NCBI GenBank assembly: GCA_002712305.1 | Contig: PATE01000137.1 | Span: 1 to 27,613, forward strand | DNA length: 27,613 bases | From: Gemmatimonadota bacterium | GTDB taxonomy: Bacteria > Latescibacterota > UBA2968 > UBA8231 | Reading direction: 5' to 3' | Shown: positions 17,470-24,798 of the stretch, in pieces | Layout: every line of letters starts with the position of its first letter | Position numbering within the stretch: position 1 is the stretch's first letter | The notes under the pieces: generated by a model | What the model saw: the letters and a program-made list of their open reading frames with translations, nothing else | Told to the model about the DNA's origin: nothing | Databases searched by the model: none | Program-made: the position numbers and the translations under genes

Positions 17470-17514
17470 GCCGACAAAGTCGAAATCAACCCCATCCTTC
17501 ACAAGGAGGCCCCC

Positions 17515-18276
17515 GTGCCGGGACGTCCCTATATCCTCGCTGAGACCACGTGGCGAGAGGTTTCTTCGACCGATTACTCCGTCGCCGTTCTGCCGTGGGG
17601 GGCAACGGAAGCGCACAATTATCACCTTCCCTACAACACCGATGTGGTGCAGTGTGATCACATTGCCGCCGAGTCGGCTCGCCAGGCGTGGGATCGTGGC
17701 GCGAAGGTGATTGTGCTGCCTACCGTCCCCTTTGGGGTCAACACGGGACAGGTGGACATCAAACTCGACATCAACATGAATCCGTCGACCCAACTGGCCG
17801 TTCTGGAGGACATCGTCGAGGGACTAGGACACCAGGGCATCGAGAAACTCGTCATTCTGAACGGACACGGCGCCAATGACTTCCGTCAGATCGTTCGTGA
17901 ACTTTGGCCCACGTCGGACGTCTTCCTGTGCACCCTCGACTGGTACAAGTGGATCGACAGCTCGATCTTCGAGGATCCCGGAGATCACGCCGGCGAGATG
18001 GAGACCAGTCTGATGCAGGTGTTCGCACCCGGTCTTGTGAGACCCCTGTCAGAGGCGGGCGATGGTGCGGAGAAGACGTTTCGTATTCCAGCACTCAAGG
18101 ACGGTCGGGCATGGACTCAACGTGACTGGGTTCAGGCGACAAGTGACACGGGTGTCGGTGATCCAGCCCCGTCCAGTGCCGAGAAGGGACAACGATGCTT
18201 CGAACTCCTCACCGCTCAGATCGCCGATTTCTTCGTAGATCTGGCCGAGGCTGATCTGGACGATCTCTACGAATAG
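17515..18276 (+). CDS. Creatininase-family amidohydrolase (copy 1)
   Basis: This 253-residue metal-dependent amidohydrolase shows the family ligand pattern: Glu32, His34 and His37 in GATEAHNYHLPYNTD with Asp43, the NGHG loop at 116-119, and DHAGEMET at 157-164 with Glu163. Family members hydrolyse creatinine and other cyclic amides; some act on formamide intermediates in flavin synthesis or trim a peptide in mycofactocin synthesis (MftE). The substrate here is unknown. The start is GTG at 17515, because a near-perfect AAGGAGG at 17503-17509 sits five bases upstream; the longer open frame from 17344 lies opposite the FIST gene. A short peptide gene and an SDR dehydrogenase follow on the same strand. 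Confidence 0.87.
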   Translation: MPGRPYILAETTWREVSSTDYSVAVLPWGATEAHNYHLPYNTDVVQCDHIAAESARQAWDRGAKVIVLPTVPFGVNTGQVDIKLDINMNPSTQLAVLEDIVEGLGHQGIEKLVILNGHGANDFRQIVRELWPTSDVFLCTLDWYKWIDSSIFEDPGDHAGEMETSLMQVFAPGLVRPLSEAGDGAEKTFRIPALKDGRAWTQRDWVQATSDTGVGDPAPSSAEKGQRCFELLTAQIADFFVDLAEADLDDLYE

Positions 18277-18303
18277 ACGGTGGAGGGTCGATGCAGCGCC
18301 TGC

Positions 18304-18309
18304 TATATT
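18304..18309 (+). promoter_or_regulatory. -10-like TATATT box upstream of the short peptide gene
   Basis: TATATT within GCTATATTGGAGC matches five of six -10 consensus bases. The -35 position 17 bases upstream (TGGAGG) is poor, so this would need an activator or an alternative sigma factor. A leader of about 60 bases would precede the peptide ATG. Confidence 0.3.
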
Positions 18310-18340
18310 GGAGCAGATGACGCACCACCGTGCGGACGCT

Positions 18341-18356
18341 CAACGTGCAGACGTTG
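18341..18356 (+). repeat. Inverted repeat CAACGT-GCAG-ACGTTG in the leader of the short peptide gene
   Basis: Perfect six-base arms flank a four-base loop, ending about 19 bases before the peptide ATG and about ten bases before its GAGGA ribosome-binding site. It could be a regulator's operator or an RNA hairpin near the translation start. There is no T-run, so it is not a terminator. Confidence 0.4.
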
Positions 18357-18374
18357 CACAAACAGTGAGGAACC

Positions 18375-18539
18375 ATGGTCGACGAACAACCTGAAGAAGA
18401 GCGTGACCGCAACGAGGCCGATGCTGAATCTGAGTCTGACGATGCGGGTCGACGCGAATTCATCAAGAAGCTGCCTTACGTAGCCCCCGTGATTCAGACA
18501 TTTCTGTTCAGTGAAGGTGCGCTTGCCGGCGGAAACTAA
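18375..18539 (+). CDS. Short peptide with twin-arginine-like motif (54 residues; stop may be internal)
   Basis: A GAGGA ribosome-binding site with four bases spacing precedes an ATG for 54 residues. The first 25 residues are very acidic. RREFIKK at 26-32 then resembles a twin-arginine export motif, followed by a mildly hydrophobic stretch (LPYVAPVIQTFLFSEGALAGG, first 20 residues at 33-52). The TAA at 18537-18539 is followed in the same frame by 31 more codons of peptide-like text. I recall a loose group of tiny bacterial proteins with an arginine pair, Phe-Leu/Ile-Lys-Lys and Tyr-Val-Ala-Pro, but none with a known role. It could be an exported peptide, a peptide precursor or a remnant. The long acidic region before the arginines is odd for a plain Tat signal. 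It lies between a creatininase and an SDR. Confidence 0.6.
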   Translation: MVDEQPEEERDRNEADAESESDDAGRREFIKKLPYVAPVIQTFLFSEGALAGGN

Positions 18540-18635
18540 CGCGGCAATCAGCGTCGCAATCAACGCGGTGTGTCGCCGAAACCTGGCCAGCGTAAGCCGC
18601 CGCCACCGCCACCGGCCAACGATGATGACGACTAA
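18540..18635 (+). other. In-frame continuation after the peptide gene's TAA (basic, Pro-rich, Asp-ending tail)
   Basis: Reading on past the TAA gives RGNQRRNQRGVSPKPGQRK, then six prolines, then ANDDDD and a second TAA at 18633-18635. This is compositionally coherent and continues the Gly-Asn pattern at the end of the 54-residue frame (AGGN). With a sense codon at the first TAA the product would be 86 residues. There is no ATG or ribosome-binding site for a separate second gene. The likeliest readings are a nonsense mutation or base error; translational readthrough is less likely. Confidence 0.5.
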
Positions 18636-18677
18636 CAGTCTGATGCCCATCTGCGTCCTGAATCCGGAGATTCAAAC

Positions 18678-19463
18678 ATGAGCCGATTTGACGGACGCAG
18701 TGTGATCGTCACTGGCGGTGCCAAGGGGATCGGCGGCGCGATCTGTAAGGCCTTCGCCGAAGAAGGTGCGCGTGTCGTTTGTGCCGACGTGGACACGGTG
18801 GCCGGAGAGGCACTGGCCGCCGGGGCTCCGTCTGCCGGCGAGATCCGTTTCCACCGTGCCGATGTCTCAAAGGCTGCCGAGTGCGACGCGCTCGTGGCCG
18901 CAACCGTCGAGGCTTGTGGGGGTGTCGATATCCTGTGTAACAATGTGGGCATCCAGCCCACAGACAGTTATCTACCGCTCCACGAGGTCAGCGACGAGGC
19001 ATGGGACCGGATCCTCGATGTGAATCTGAAGAGTTTTTTCCTGATGAGCCGGCCCTGTCTCGGGCACATGATCAAGGCGGGCAACGGGGTGATCATCAAC
19101 ACGGCCAGTGTACAGGGTCTGCAGTCTGCCAAAGGAGTGCCTGCCTACGCGGCGAGCAAGGGGGCGATTCTTTCCCTTACTCGGCAGATGGCCCTCGACT
19201 ATGCCGAACATGGCATTCGTGTGTTGGCCGTCAATCCAGGGACGATCGATACCCCGCTGGTCGATGAGGCGCTCGAGGCGATCGGTGGCGACGAGCAGGC
19301 GATAAGAGCCTCCATGTCTGCGTGTGCGCCCATGAATCGAATCGGGCAACCCGCCGAGATCGCTCGGGTCGTGTTGTTCATGGCCAGCGAGGACGCGTCG
19401 TTCATGACGGGTGAATCGGTATGTGTCGACGGCGGCATCATGGCTAGAGGCTCATGGGGCTGA
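18678..19463 (+). CDS. Short-chain dehydrogenase/reductase (classical SDR)
   Basis: This 261-residue NAD(P)-dependent oxidoreductase has all classical SDR elements: TGGAKGIG at 12-19 for the dinucleotide, Asp37 at the end of beta-2 (CADVD), which favours NAD over NADP, NNVG at 88-91, Asn116, Ser144, and Tyr157-x3-Lys161. The C-terminal segment FMTGESVCVDGG is the usual family ending. Substrates are probably sugars, polyols or hydroxy acids, but cannot be read. The ATG has GGAGA eight bases upstream. The gene follows the short peptide frame by 42 bases and may share its transcript. It converges with the PLP enzyme, the two stops lying four bases apart, with no room for a conventional terminator. 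Confidence 0.92.
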   Translation: MSRFDGRSVIVTGGAKGIGGAICKAFAEEGARVVCADVDTVAGEALAAGAPSAGEIRFHRADVSKAAECDALVAATVEACGGVDILCNNVGIQPTDSYLPLHEVSDEAWDRILDVNLKSFFLMSRPCLGHMIKAGNGVIINTASVQGLQSAKGVPAYAASKGAILSLTRQMALDYAEHGIRVLAVNPGTIDTPLVDEALEAIGGDEQAIRASMSACAPMNRIGQPAEIARVVLFMASEDASFMTGESVCVDGGIMARGSWG

Positions 19464-19467
19464 TCTC

Positions 19468-20580
19468 CTAGCTCAGCACTTCCTGCAATCGCTCGGCGAT
19501 CACCATCTCGTCGCCCGGGTGAACGGTCCGCAGTCCAAAGAACAGACTGGTGTCGTGCACCGTACACCAGATCGACGGGGATCCGGCACGCAGGGCATCG
19601 GCCACCTTCTGTGCGTCATCGACGATGATGCGCAGGCCCGTGACCCCATCGCCCGTGGCGGGTTCACAGGTGACACCTGCCAGTCCTTCCACAGCGTCGC
19701 GAAGGGCTCGGCCTTGAAAGCTGAGTTCTGCATCGCGCTGGCTGCGGTCCATTCCCAGCCACTCCCGCAGCGCCATGACCACAGCGATGACCTCCTGACG
19801 GTCGATCTTCAGAGGTCGACCGATCCCGGCCAATTCACGTCTCTCAAAGGCCGCGAAGGTGTGGGCCCGAGCGGCTTCGATCAGGTCGGCCCGGCCACAC
19901 AGCAGTCCTGAGCTGTTCGGGGCATTGAAGTATTTCGCACCGAACCCGACCAGATCTGCGCTCGAGGCCGTTGCCCGCATGTGGTCGGCGGGATCGACCT
20001 GGTACGCCGCATCGGCAATGACGGGGACACCCACGCCGCGAGCGATCTCCACGACCGTTGCCAGAGGAACGACGGCATCGGTCTCCGTGCCCAATACCGG
20101 ACACAGAACGGCCGCCGTCTGCGGACCGATGGCGGCGGCCACATCATCGGTGGTCACACGCTCGGGTGTGCCGGCAATCACAAGTTCGACGCCCGCCATA
20201 CGCACGACACGTTCATACTTGTAACGCTGTGACGCCTGCAACACGACCTGTCCTTTCATGCCCGTCGTGTCAGGCAGCTGCGACATGCGCTCGGGGTCGT
20301 CACCCGCGACGCAGGCGGCGGTTCCCAGCAGCAGCGCTGAGGCACAGCCGGGTGTGACCAGGGCCGCCTCGCAGCCCAGCAAGTCGGCCACGACCCGACC
20401 ACTGCCGGCCAGCAACTGATCCATGTCGACGAAGTAGCGCTGGGCGATGTCCATGGCCTCGCGCACCGAGGCTGCCGGAGAGGATCCACCCAACATGGTC
20501 ATGTTGCCGACGGCATTGATCACGGGTACGGCCCCCATCTCCTCGTAGAGGTCTCTGGCTGCCTGAGCTGTGTCATTCAT
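19468..20580 (-). CDS. SelA-fold PLP-dependent enzyme (aminotransferase class V-like)
   Basis: This 370-residue cytosolic enzyme has a fold-type I PLP domain of the SelA/DgaE kind: LLGCEAALVTPGCASALLLG near 67-86, Asp190 in PVIADAAYQ that would contact the PLP nitrogen, and Lys216 in GFGAKYFNAPNSSG as the Schiff-base lysine. True selenocysteine synthase is about 460 residues with an extra N-terminal domain, which is missing. Relatives include D-glucosaminate-6-phosphate ammonia-lyase and many uncharacterised lyases, so a lyase or transaminase acting on an amino sugar or amino acid is likelier. Its ATG overlaps the sppA stop by eight bases, suggesting translational coupling, although no shared function is obvious. 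Confidence 0.8.
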   Translation of the reverse strand: MNDTAQAARDLYEEMGAVPVINAVGNMTMLGGSSPAASVREAMDIAQRYFVDMDQLLAGSGRVVADLLGCEAALVTPGCASALLLGTAACVAGDDPERMSQLPDTTGMKGQVVLQASQRYKYERVVRMAGVELVIAGTPERVTTDDVAAAIGPQTAAVLCPVLGTETDAVVPLATVVEIARGVGVPVIADAAYQVDPADHMRATASSADLVGFGAKYFNAPNSSGLLCGRADLIEAARAHTFAAFERRELAGIGRPLKIDRQEVIAVVMALREWLGMDRSQRDAELSFQGRALRDAVEGLAGVTCEPATGDGVTGLRIIVDDAQKVADALRAGSPSIWCTVHDTSLFFGLRTVHPGDEMVIAERLQEVLS

Positions 20581-23050
20581 GGTGTGGTTCTCCGGTCAGG
20601 TTCGTTTCAGATCCGATGAAGGTGTCGGGCAACATGGGCATGGCCTGGCCATTGTGGCGAGATCGGAACTCGAGCCACGACTGCAGAGGTGACAGGCTGG
20701 GCGTCACCTGCTCTGCAGCAAGACGACGGGCGAACAGCCCGAAGGGGAGCACGCCACTGCGAGGGGCCAACCAGCCGCGCGCCGGGATCTCGATGACCCG
20801 TAGAAGTCGATCTGCGTCGATGGCAGCCCGTTGGCGGGCGATGTCGATCGCCGTCGACAGCGTGCCGATCGTGTCTGCCAGGCCGTGCTCTACGGCGGCG
20901 TGGCCACTCCAGACCCGTCCCTGGGCCACGCTGTCCACATGGGCGATTGAATGACCACGAGCGTCGGCGACGCGAGCGATGAATCTTTCATACATGGAGA
21001 AGATCGCCTCGTCGACCCGCGCCGCCTCTTTGGTATCCAGAGGCCGGTCCGGAAGGGACAGGCCGAGCAGCGGAATCCGCGCGCCAAATCCGAGATCGGC
21101 GTGAGCACCCACCTGCACTCGATCGGTCTGGATCCCCAGCTTCTCCTTCAGGCCATCTTCGTAGAGCCAGCCGCCCACAACACCGATGCTGCCCGTGATC
21201 GTGTGAGGAGATGTAACGATGACGTCACCTTCCATGGAGATCCAGTATCCACCCGAGGCGGCGAGACGGCCATGGGAGATGATGATCGGTTTGCTGTCTC
21301 TGACTTCGGCGACGGCTTCTGCTACCCAGTCAGAGGCCAGGACATCTCCACCGGGGGAATCGACTCGAAGCACGACGGCGTCGACACGACCGTCGGTGGC
21401 CAGGTCACGCAACTGCTGCGTCAACTGCCGAGCGCGGATCCCCGTGTCGAGATCGCAGACGCCCAGGGCGTAGACGAGGGCGATCGTCGGCGGACGTCCC
21501 CAGATAGTTTCACTCGGTCGAGCAAGCTGCGCCGTACTGATCCCACGGTGCGCTCCCATGGCTCGCATCATCGGGTCCACATCCTGCCATCGTGCCAACG
21601 TGTCCACGAGTCCCTCTGCGAGGGCTTCCTCGGCCGTGAACACGCCTGCGCCGTCGACGAGAAAGTCGAAGGTGTCTTCCGAAAGACCCCGCGACTCCGT
21701 GATATCTCGACGCAACCCGGTATAGGCATCTTCCAGCAGGGCCATCAACTGACGTCGATCACCGTCAGACATGTCCGTGCGACTGACGTCTTCAAAGGCG
21801 GTCTTGAATTCGCCCGTGCGCCACTGCTGGGTGCCGATACCAAGCTTTTCGAGGGCCTGGGCAAGATACATCCGTCCTGCCACCAGTCCTTCGAGTCCGA
21901 CCACGCCGTAGGGATCCAACACAATTCGGTCGGCGGCCGAGGCCAAATGGTATTTCCGCAGTCGGGCGCGATCGACATAGATCGTCACATGTCGACCCGC
22001 TGTGCGTAGGGCCAGCAGGTGTTCGCGCAATTCCCACGAGAGGGCCGGATCGATGCGCAGGCCCGACAGATTGATGGCGACGCCCTCTACCCGTGGGTCG
22101 CGCTCGATCGCCCGCAGATCGGCGATTAGATCGAGCTGACTTGTACCGTCGTCGAGCAGGCGGTATGCACGATGGCGCACCGATCCGCTCATGGGAAGAT
22201 CGACATACACCGGTTCACGGTATCGTGTCGCAGCATCGCCTCGATGGGGCCCGAAGCGCACCGCGGCGAGTCGTCGGGTGCCCGAATTCCTGCTGGTCTG
22301 GCGAGCCTGTGAGCGTACGCCGAGTTCTCCGAATTCGAGGCGCAGTCCAAGGCTGATACTGTGACCGTCGAGGAATCGGCCGCTCACGTGTACTCCGTCG
22401 AGGGCACGGTAATTCGCCCCTAAACTCCAGAATCGTTCTCTGCCTGCCGCTCTGTCGGACCGAACGCCCTCGGCGAACAAGGTCAGTTGGTCGTCGCCCA
22501 TGGGGCGATACCCCACATCTCCCGCGATTTCCCGTCCGTGACCGCCCGAAGCTTCGGTCCACGTGGAGGCGAAAGACCACTTCGGCGAGGGTTTGAAGAG
22601 GACACCGGATATCCACACACTCGACGTCTGTGGGCCCCGTCCCGTGGACCACCCTCGACCCACGCCGAAGGCCACGTCCTGGTCACCGAGACCCAGACCG
22701 ATTCGTGCCTCGGTCAGGTCGGATAGGCCCGGCCGCTGCCGGTGCAGGACCCCGCCTCCGAGATGAGGCAGGGAGGCATACCAGCCCCAGTCTGATCGAA
22801 CAGACCTCTTGTTGCCCGCCGTTGCGAAGGTGGCACTCACCTCCGGAGCAGGTAGCAGGGCCAGTGTGGCGGGATTGATGAAGCCAGACAGCGCACCGGG
22901 ATGGACACCAGGTGGCGTCAGGAGGAATTCCGTTCGTGCTGCATACGGCGTGAATTGCGCGGCTGCGTTGGTGGCAAGCAACGCCATGGCCAGCGTCAAC
23001 AGATTGCCTCCCCGCCGATGGCGGCCGAGGTTACAGACCAAACCCATCAT
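20573..23050 (-). CDS. sppA: Signal peptide peptidase SppA (two S49 domains) with N-terminal beta-barrel-like region
   Basis: The 825-residue product starts with a signal peptide (hydrophobic GGNLLTLAMALLATNAAA, probable cleavage before Gln32). Residues 32-260 are not SppA-like: strongly alternating strands such as WSFASTWTEAS, QLTLFAEGV and VHVSGRFLDGHSISLGLRLEF suggest an outer-membrane barrel or a similar beta domain. Two S49 domains follow. The catalytic Lys416 (GEFKTAFED) is in the first and Ser599 (AASGGYWIS) in the second, exactly as in E. coli SppA, which cleaves leftover signal peptides in the membrane. The frame extends to 23290, but that part is opposite the zinc-ribbon gene and looks non-native. 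ATG at 23050 or 23047 starts the signal peptide; neither has a good ribosome-binding site. Confidence 0.87.
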   Translation of the reverse strand: MMGLVCNLGRHRRGGNLLTLAMALLATNAAAQFTPYAARTEFLLTPPGVHPGALSGFINPATLALLPAPEVSATFATAGNKRSVRSDWGWYASLPHLGGGVLHRQRPGLSDLTEARIGLGLGDQDVAFGVGRGWSTGRGPQTSSVWISGVLFKPSPKWSFASTWTEASGGHGREIAGDVGYRPMGDDQLTLFAEGVRSDRAAGRERFWSLGANYRALDGVHVSGRFLDGHSISLGLRLEFGELGVRSQARQTSRNSGTRRLAAVRFGPHRGDAATRYREPVYVDLPMSGSVRHRAYRLLDDGTSQLDLIADLRAIERDPRVEGVAINLSGLRIDPALSWELREHLLALRTAGRHVTIYVDRARLRKYHLASAADRIVLDPYGVVGLEGLVAGRMYLAQALEKLGIGTQQWRTGEFKTAFEDVSRTDMSDGDRRQLMALLEDAYTGLRRDITESRGLSEDTFDFLVDGAGVFTAEEALAEGLVDTLARWQDVDPMMRAMGAHRGISTAQLARPSETIWGRPPTIALVYALGVCDLDTGIRARQLTQQLRDLATDGRVDAVVLRVDSPGGDVLASDWVAEAVAEVRDSKPIIISHGRLAASGGYWISMEGDVIVTSPHTITGSIGVVGGWLYEDGLKEKLGIQTDRVQVGAHADLGFGARIPLLGLSLPDRPLDTKEAARVDEAIFSMYERFIARVADARGHSIAHVDSVAQGRVWSGHAAVEHGLADTIGTLSTAIDIARQRAAIDADRLLRVIEIPARGWLAPRSGVLPFGLFARRLAAEQVTPSLSPLQSWLEFRSRHNGQAMPMLPDTFIGSETNLTGEPHHE

Positions 23051-23073
23051 TCGCGTTACATGTTCGCAGGAGA

Positions 23074-23358
23074 ATGGAAGTGGAGACCACACCGCGATTG
23101 CCGGATGAGCATCTGGCCAAAGCCAAGGAACTGGCCGCCGGACAACGAAGCGGCAAGAACTGCAAGCTCTGTTACAATCGAGGCTACCAGGGTACGGATC
23201 AGAACAACATGCTCGTGCTCTGTCCGAAGTGTGTCGACACGGACACCGTCGGCAAGCAGTGGCGGGAGTACGTTCGAGACACGCCAGCACTGACCGAAAT
23301 GTATGGCGACTACTTCGATGAGGACGAAGAAGACACGGAGGAGGCGGACGAGTCCTAA
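23074..23358 (+). CDS. Small acidic zinc-ribbon protein of unknown function
   Basis: The 94-residue soluble protein has a Cys30-x2-Cys33 ... Cys50-x2-Cys53 pattern (NCKLCYNRGYQG, then LCPKCVDTD), a plausible zinc ribbon with a DnaJ-like Gly-containing turn after the first pair. The last 20 residues are almost all Asp and Glu. I do not recognise a named family. AGGAGA ends one base before the ATG at 23074, which is too close, while GTG at 23080 has seven bases spacing and may be the true start, giving 92 residues. It diverges from sppA with only 23 bases between them, so their promoters must overlap each other's coding or leader sequence. Confidence 0.65.
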   Translation: MEVETTPRLPDEHLAKAKELAAGQRSGKNCKLCYNRGYQGTDQNNMLVLCPKCVDTDTVGKQWREYVRDTPALTEMYGDYFDEDEEDTEEADES

Positions 23359-23366
23359 GATTGGCT

Positions 23367-23993
23367 TCAAGGTGCCTCTTCGAGGAAAGGGGAGATGTCT
23401 CCCTTGCCCTGTCGCAGGACCTCGATTTCGTCGTCGATCAACGACACGACCGTTGAGGGTTGAACGGGCAGAATACTGCACTCGAGGATCAGATCGACCT
23501 CTTTGCCCAGTTCACGTTCCAGATCTACCGGATCGGTGAGCGCGTCTTCTGCCGAGCGATTGGCGCTGGTGCTCAGCAGTGGGCGCCCAAGTTCGCGGAC
23601 AAGGGCGATGCTGACGGGATGATCGGGAATTCTCACACCGACGGTCTTCTGCTTGCTGCGAAGAACCCGAGGGGTCTCTTTCGTGGCGGGCAGGATGAAT
23701 GTGAAGGGGCCCGGCAAGAGTCTCTGCAGGATTCGGAAGGCGAATTTGCTCACGTGGGCATAGGTGCTGATGTCGGCCACGTTGGCACAGACGAAGGACA
23801 TCGGTTTCTTCGCATCGCGTTGCTTGATTCGCTGAATCCGTTCGATGGCACTCTTGTTGGTGATGTCACACCCCAGACCATAGATGGTGTCGGTGGGATA
23901 GATGATGACACCCCCTTCGCTGAGAGTTTCCACCGCACGGTGAATCAGCCGCCCGCGCAGGTGTTCGGGGTCAACGGTCTGCATGGCGCCCAT
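23367..23993 (-). CDS. yciO: YciO-type Sua5/YrdC-family protein
   Basis: The 208-residue protein is a YrdC-fold nucleotide-binding enzyme related to threonylcarbamoyl-AMP synthase, which makes the precursor of t6A in tRNA. PTDTIYGLGCDI near 33-44, the KxR motif (Lys57-Gln-Arg59) and SxN (Ser143-Ala-Asn145) are present. The order GPFTFILPATKE, then KTVGVRIPDHP, and the end QGKGDISPFL follow E. coli YciO rather than TsaC. YciO has only weak TC-AMP synthase activity in published work, so the main t6A enzyme may be encoded elsewhere. The ATG at 23993 lies two bases after the upstream creatininase stop (TAACCATG), implying coupled translation. The gene converges with the zinc-ribbon gene, eight bases apart. 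Confidence 0.85.
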   Translation of the reverse strand: MGAMQTVDPEHLRGRLIHRAVETLSEGGVIIYPTDTIYGLGCDITNKSAIERIQRIKQRDAKKPMSFVCANVADISTYAHVSKFAFRILQRLLPGPFTFILPATKETPRVLRSKQKTVGVRIPDHPVSIALVRELGRPLLSTSANRSAEDALTDPVDLERELGKEVDLILECSILPVQPSTVVSLIDDEIEVLRQGKGDISPFLEEAP

Positions 23994-23995
23994 GG

Positions 23996-24724
23996 TTACC
24001 GTTCTCCGCCCAATCGATCGACCCAGGCATCCACGACAGCATCGACCATGGCCTGGCCATGTTCGACATTCGCCGTCCAGCTGTTCCGCTCTTGATCGTG
24101 TCCGCAATACCAGGGTGCGTCGTCGTCGAGTCGAGTCTGATCGACCAACTCTGGCCTTGTCGCCATGAGGAAAGACGTTTCGTTGTAGCCGGCGTGGTCT
24201 CCGCCCGCAGGGGGCGATGAGGCGGGCAGGATCATGGGGGCCACCTGGATACGGCCCCATGCGACCTCGTCCTTGAGCTTGGCGTCTGCCCACCAGCCTC
24301 GGGGATATCCCTTTTCCAACATGCTCTCGAAAGACAGTTCGGCAGCGGCCTTGGAGAAGGCCTGAGCCAGGGGTGCCCCCATTCCCTGATGCATGATGAT
24401 GACGACAATCTGAGCGAAACCCATCTCCAGGAAGTTGTGCAGGACGGATTTGACGAGCCCACCAAAAGCGCCATAGTCGGGATCGATGGTGCCGTCCTCC
24501 GGGCCCCCGAGGGCATAACCCGTGGGGCCGTAGTCAAAGGAGGGGGCGATGATGACATTCATTCGTGCCGCGATGCGCTCGCAGATCTCTTCGACGATAA
24601 TCGTGTCATGGCCGATGGCCATGTGAGGCCCGTGGGTTTCGATGCAACCGGCGGGAACCAACAGTGGATGTCCCGCCTGCACAGCATGGCGCAGTTGATC
24701 GGGTCGAACGTGTTTCAGGTGCAT
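23996..24724 (-). CDS. Creatininase-family protein (copy 2, divergent)
   Basis: The 242-residue protein has the creatininase metal pattern Glu29, His31, His34, Asp40 in CIETHGPHMAIGHD, and DHAGYNET at 176-183 with Glu182. The usual NGHG loop is replaced by MHQGMG at 111-116, keeping the His but losing Asn and changing the loop. That may shift the substrate or weaken activity. The protein differs from the copy at 17515-18276 well beyond its motifs, so this is not a recent duplication. ATG at 24724 is chosen because GAGGAGA lies six bases upstream; the open frame to 24805 has no such site. It is cotranscribed with yciO (two-base gap) and diverges from selB. Confidence 0.82.
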   Translation of the reverse strand: MHLKHVRPDQLRHAVQAGHPLLVPAGCIETHGPHMAIGHDTIIVEEICERIAARMNVIIAPSFDYGPTGYALGGPEDGTIDPDYGAFGGLVKSVLHNFLEMGFAQIVVIIMHQGMGAPLAQAFSKAAAELSFESMLEKGYPRGWWADAKLKDEVAWGRIQVAPMILPASSPPAGGDHAGYNETSFLMATRPELVDQTRLDDDAPWYCGHDQERNSWTANVEHGQAMVDAVVDAWVDRLGGER

Positions 24725-24755
24725 GGGGCTCTCCTCGATAGGACGGGGGGCGCTC

Positions 24756-24761
24756 AATATA
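24756..24761 (-). promoter_or_regulatory. -10-like TATATT box upstream of creatininase copy 2
   Basis: On the minus strand CTATATTGAGC lies about 31 bases before the ATG, within the 74-base gap shared with selB. The -35 position (TTCCGC, 17 bases upstream) is poor. The same CTATATTG text occurs upstream of the short peptide gene. Confidence 0.3.
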
Positions 24762-24798
24762 GAACCAGAGCGAAGTGGGCGGAACGGAAGGAAACGTA

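Noticed and set aside
17515-19463. A true mycofactocin locus
   Set aside because: No radical-SAM maturase, carrier protein or precursor peptide with the Val-Tyr end is present; only gene-type resemblance remains.
19468-20580. PLP enzyme as selenocysteine synthase SelA, partnering SelB
   Set aside because: It is about 90 residues short, lacks the N-terminal SelA domain and has a different sequence around the PLP lysine; it sits about 4 kb from selB in another transcription unit.
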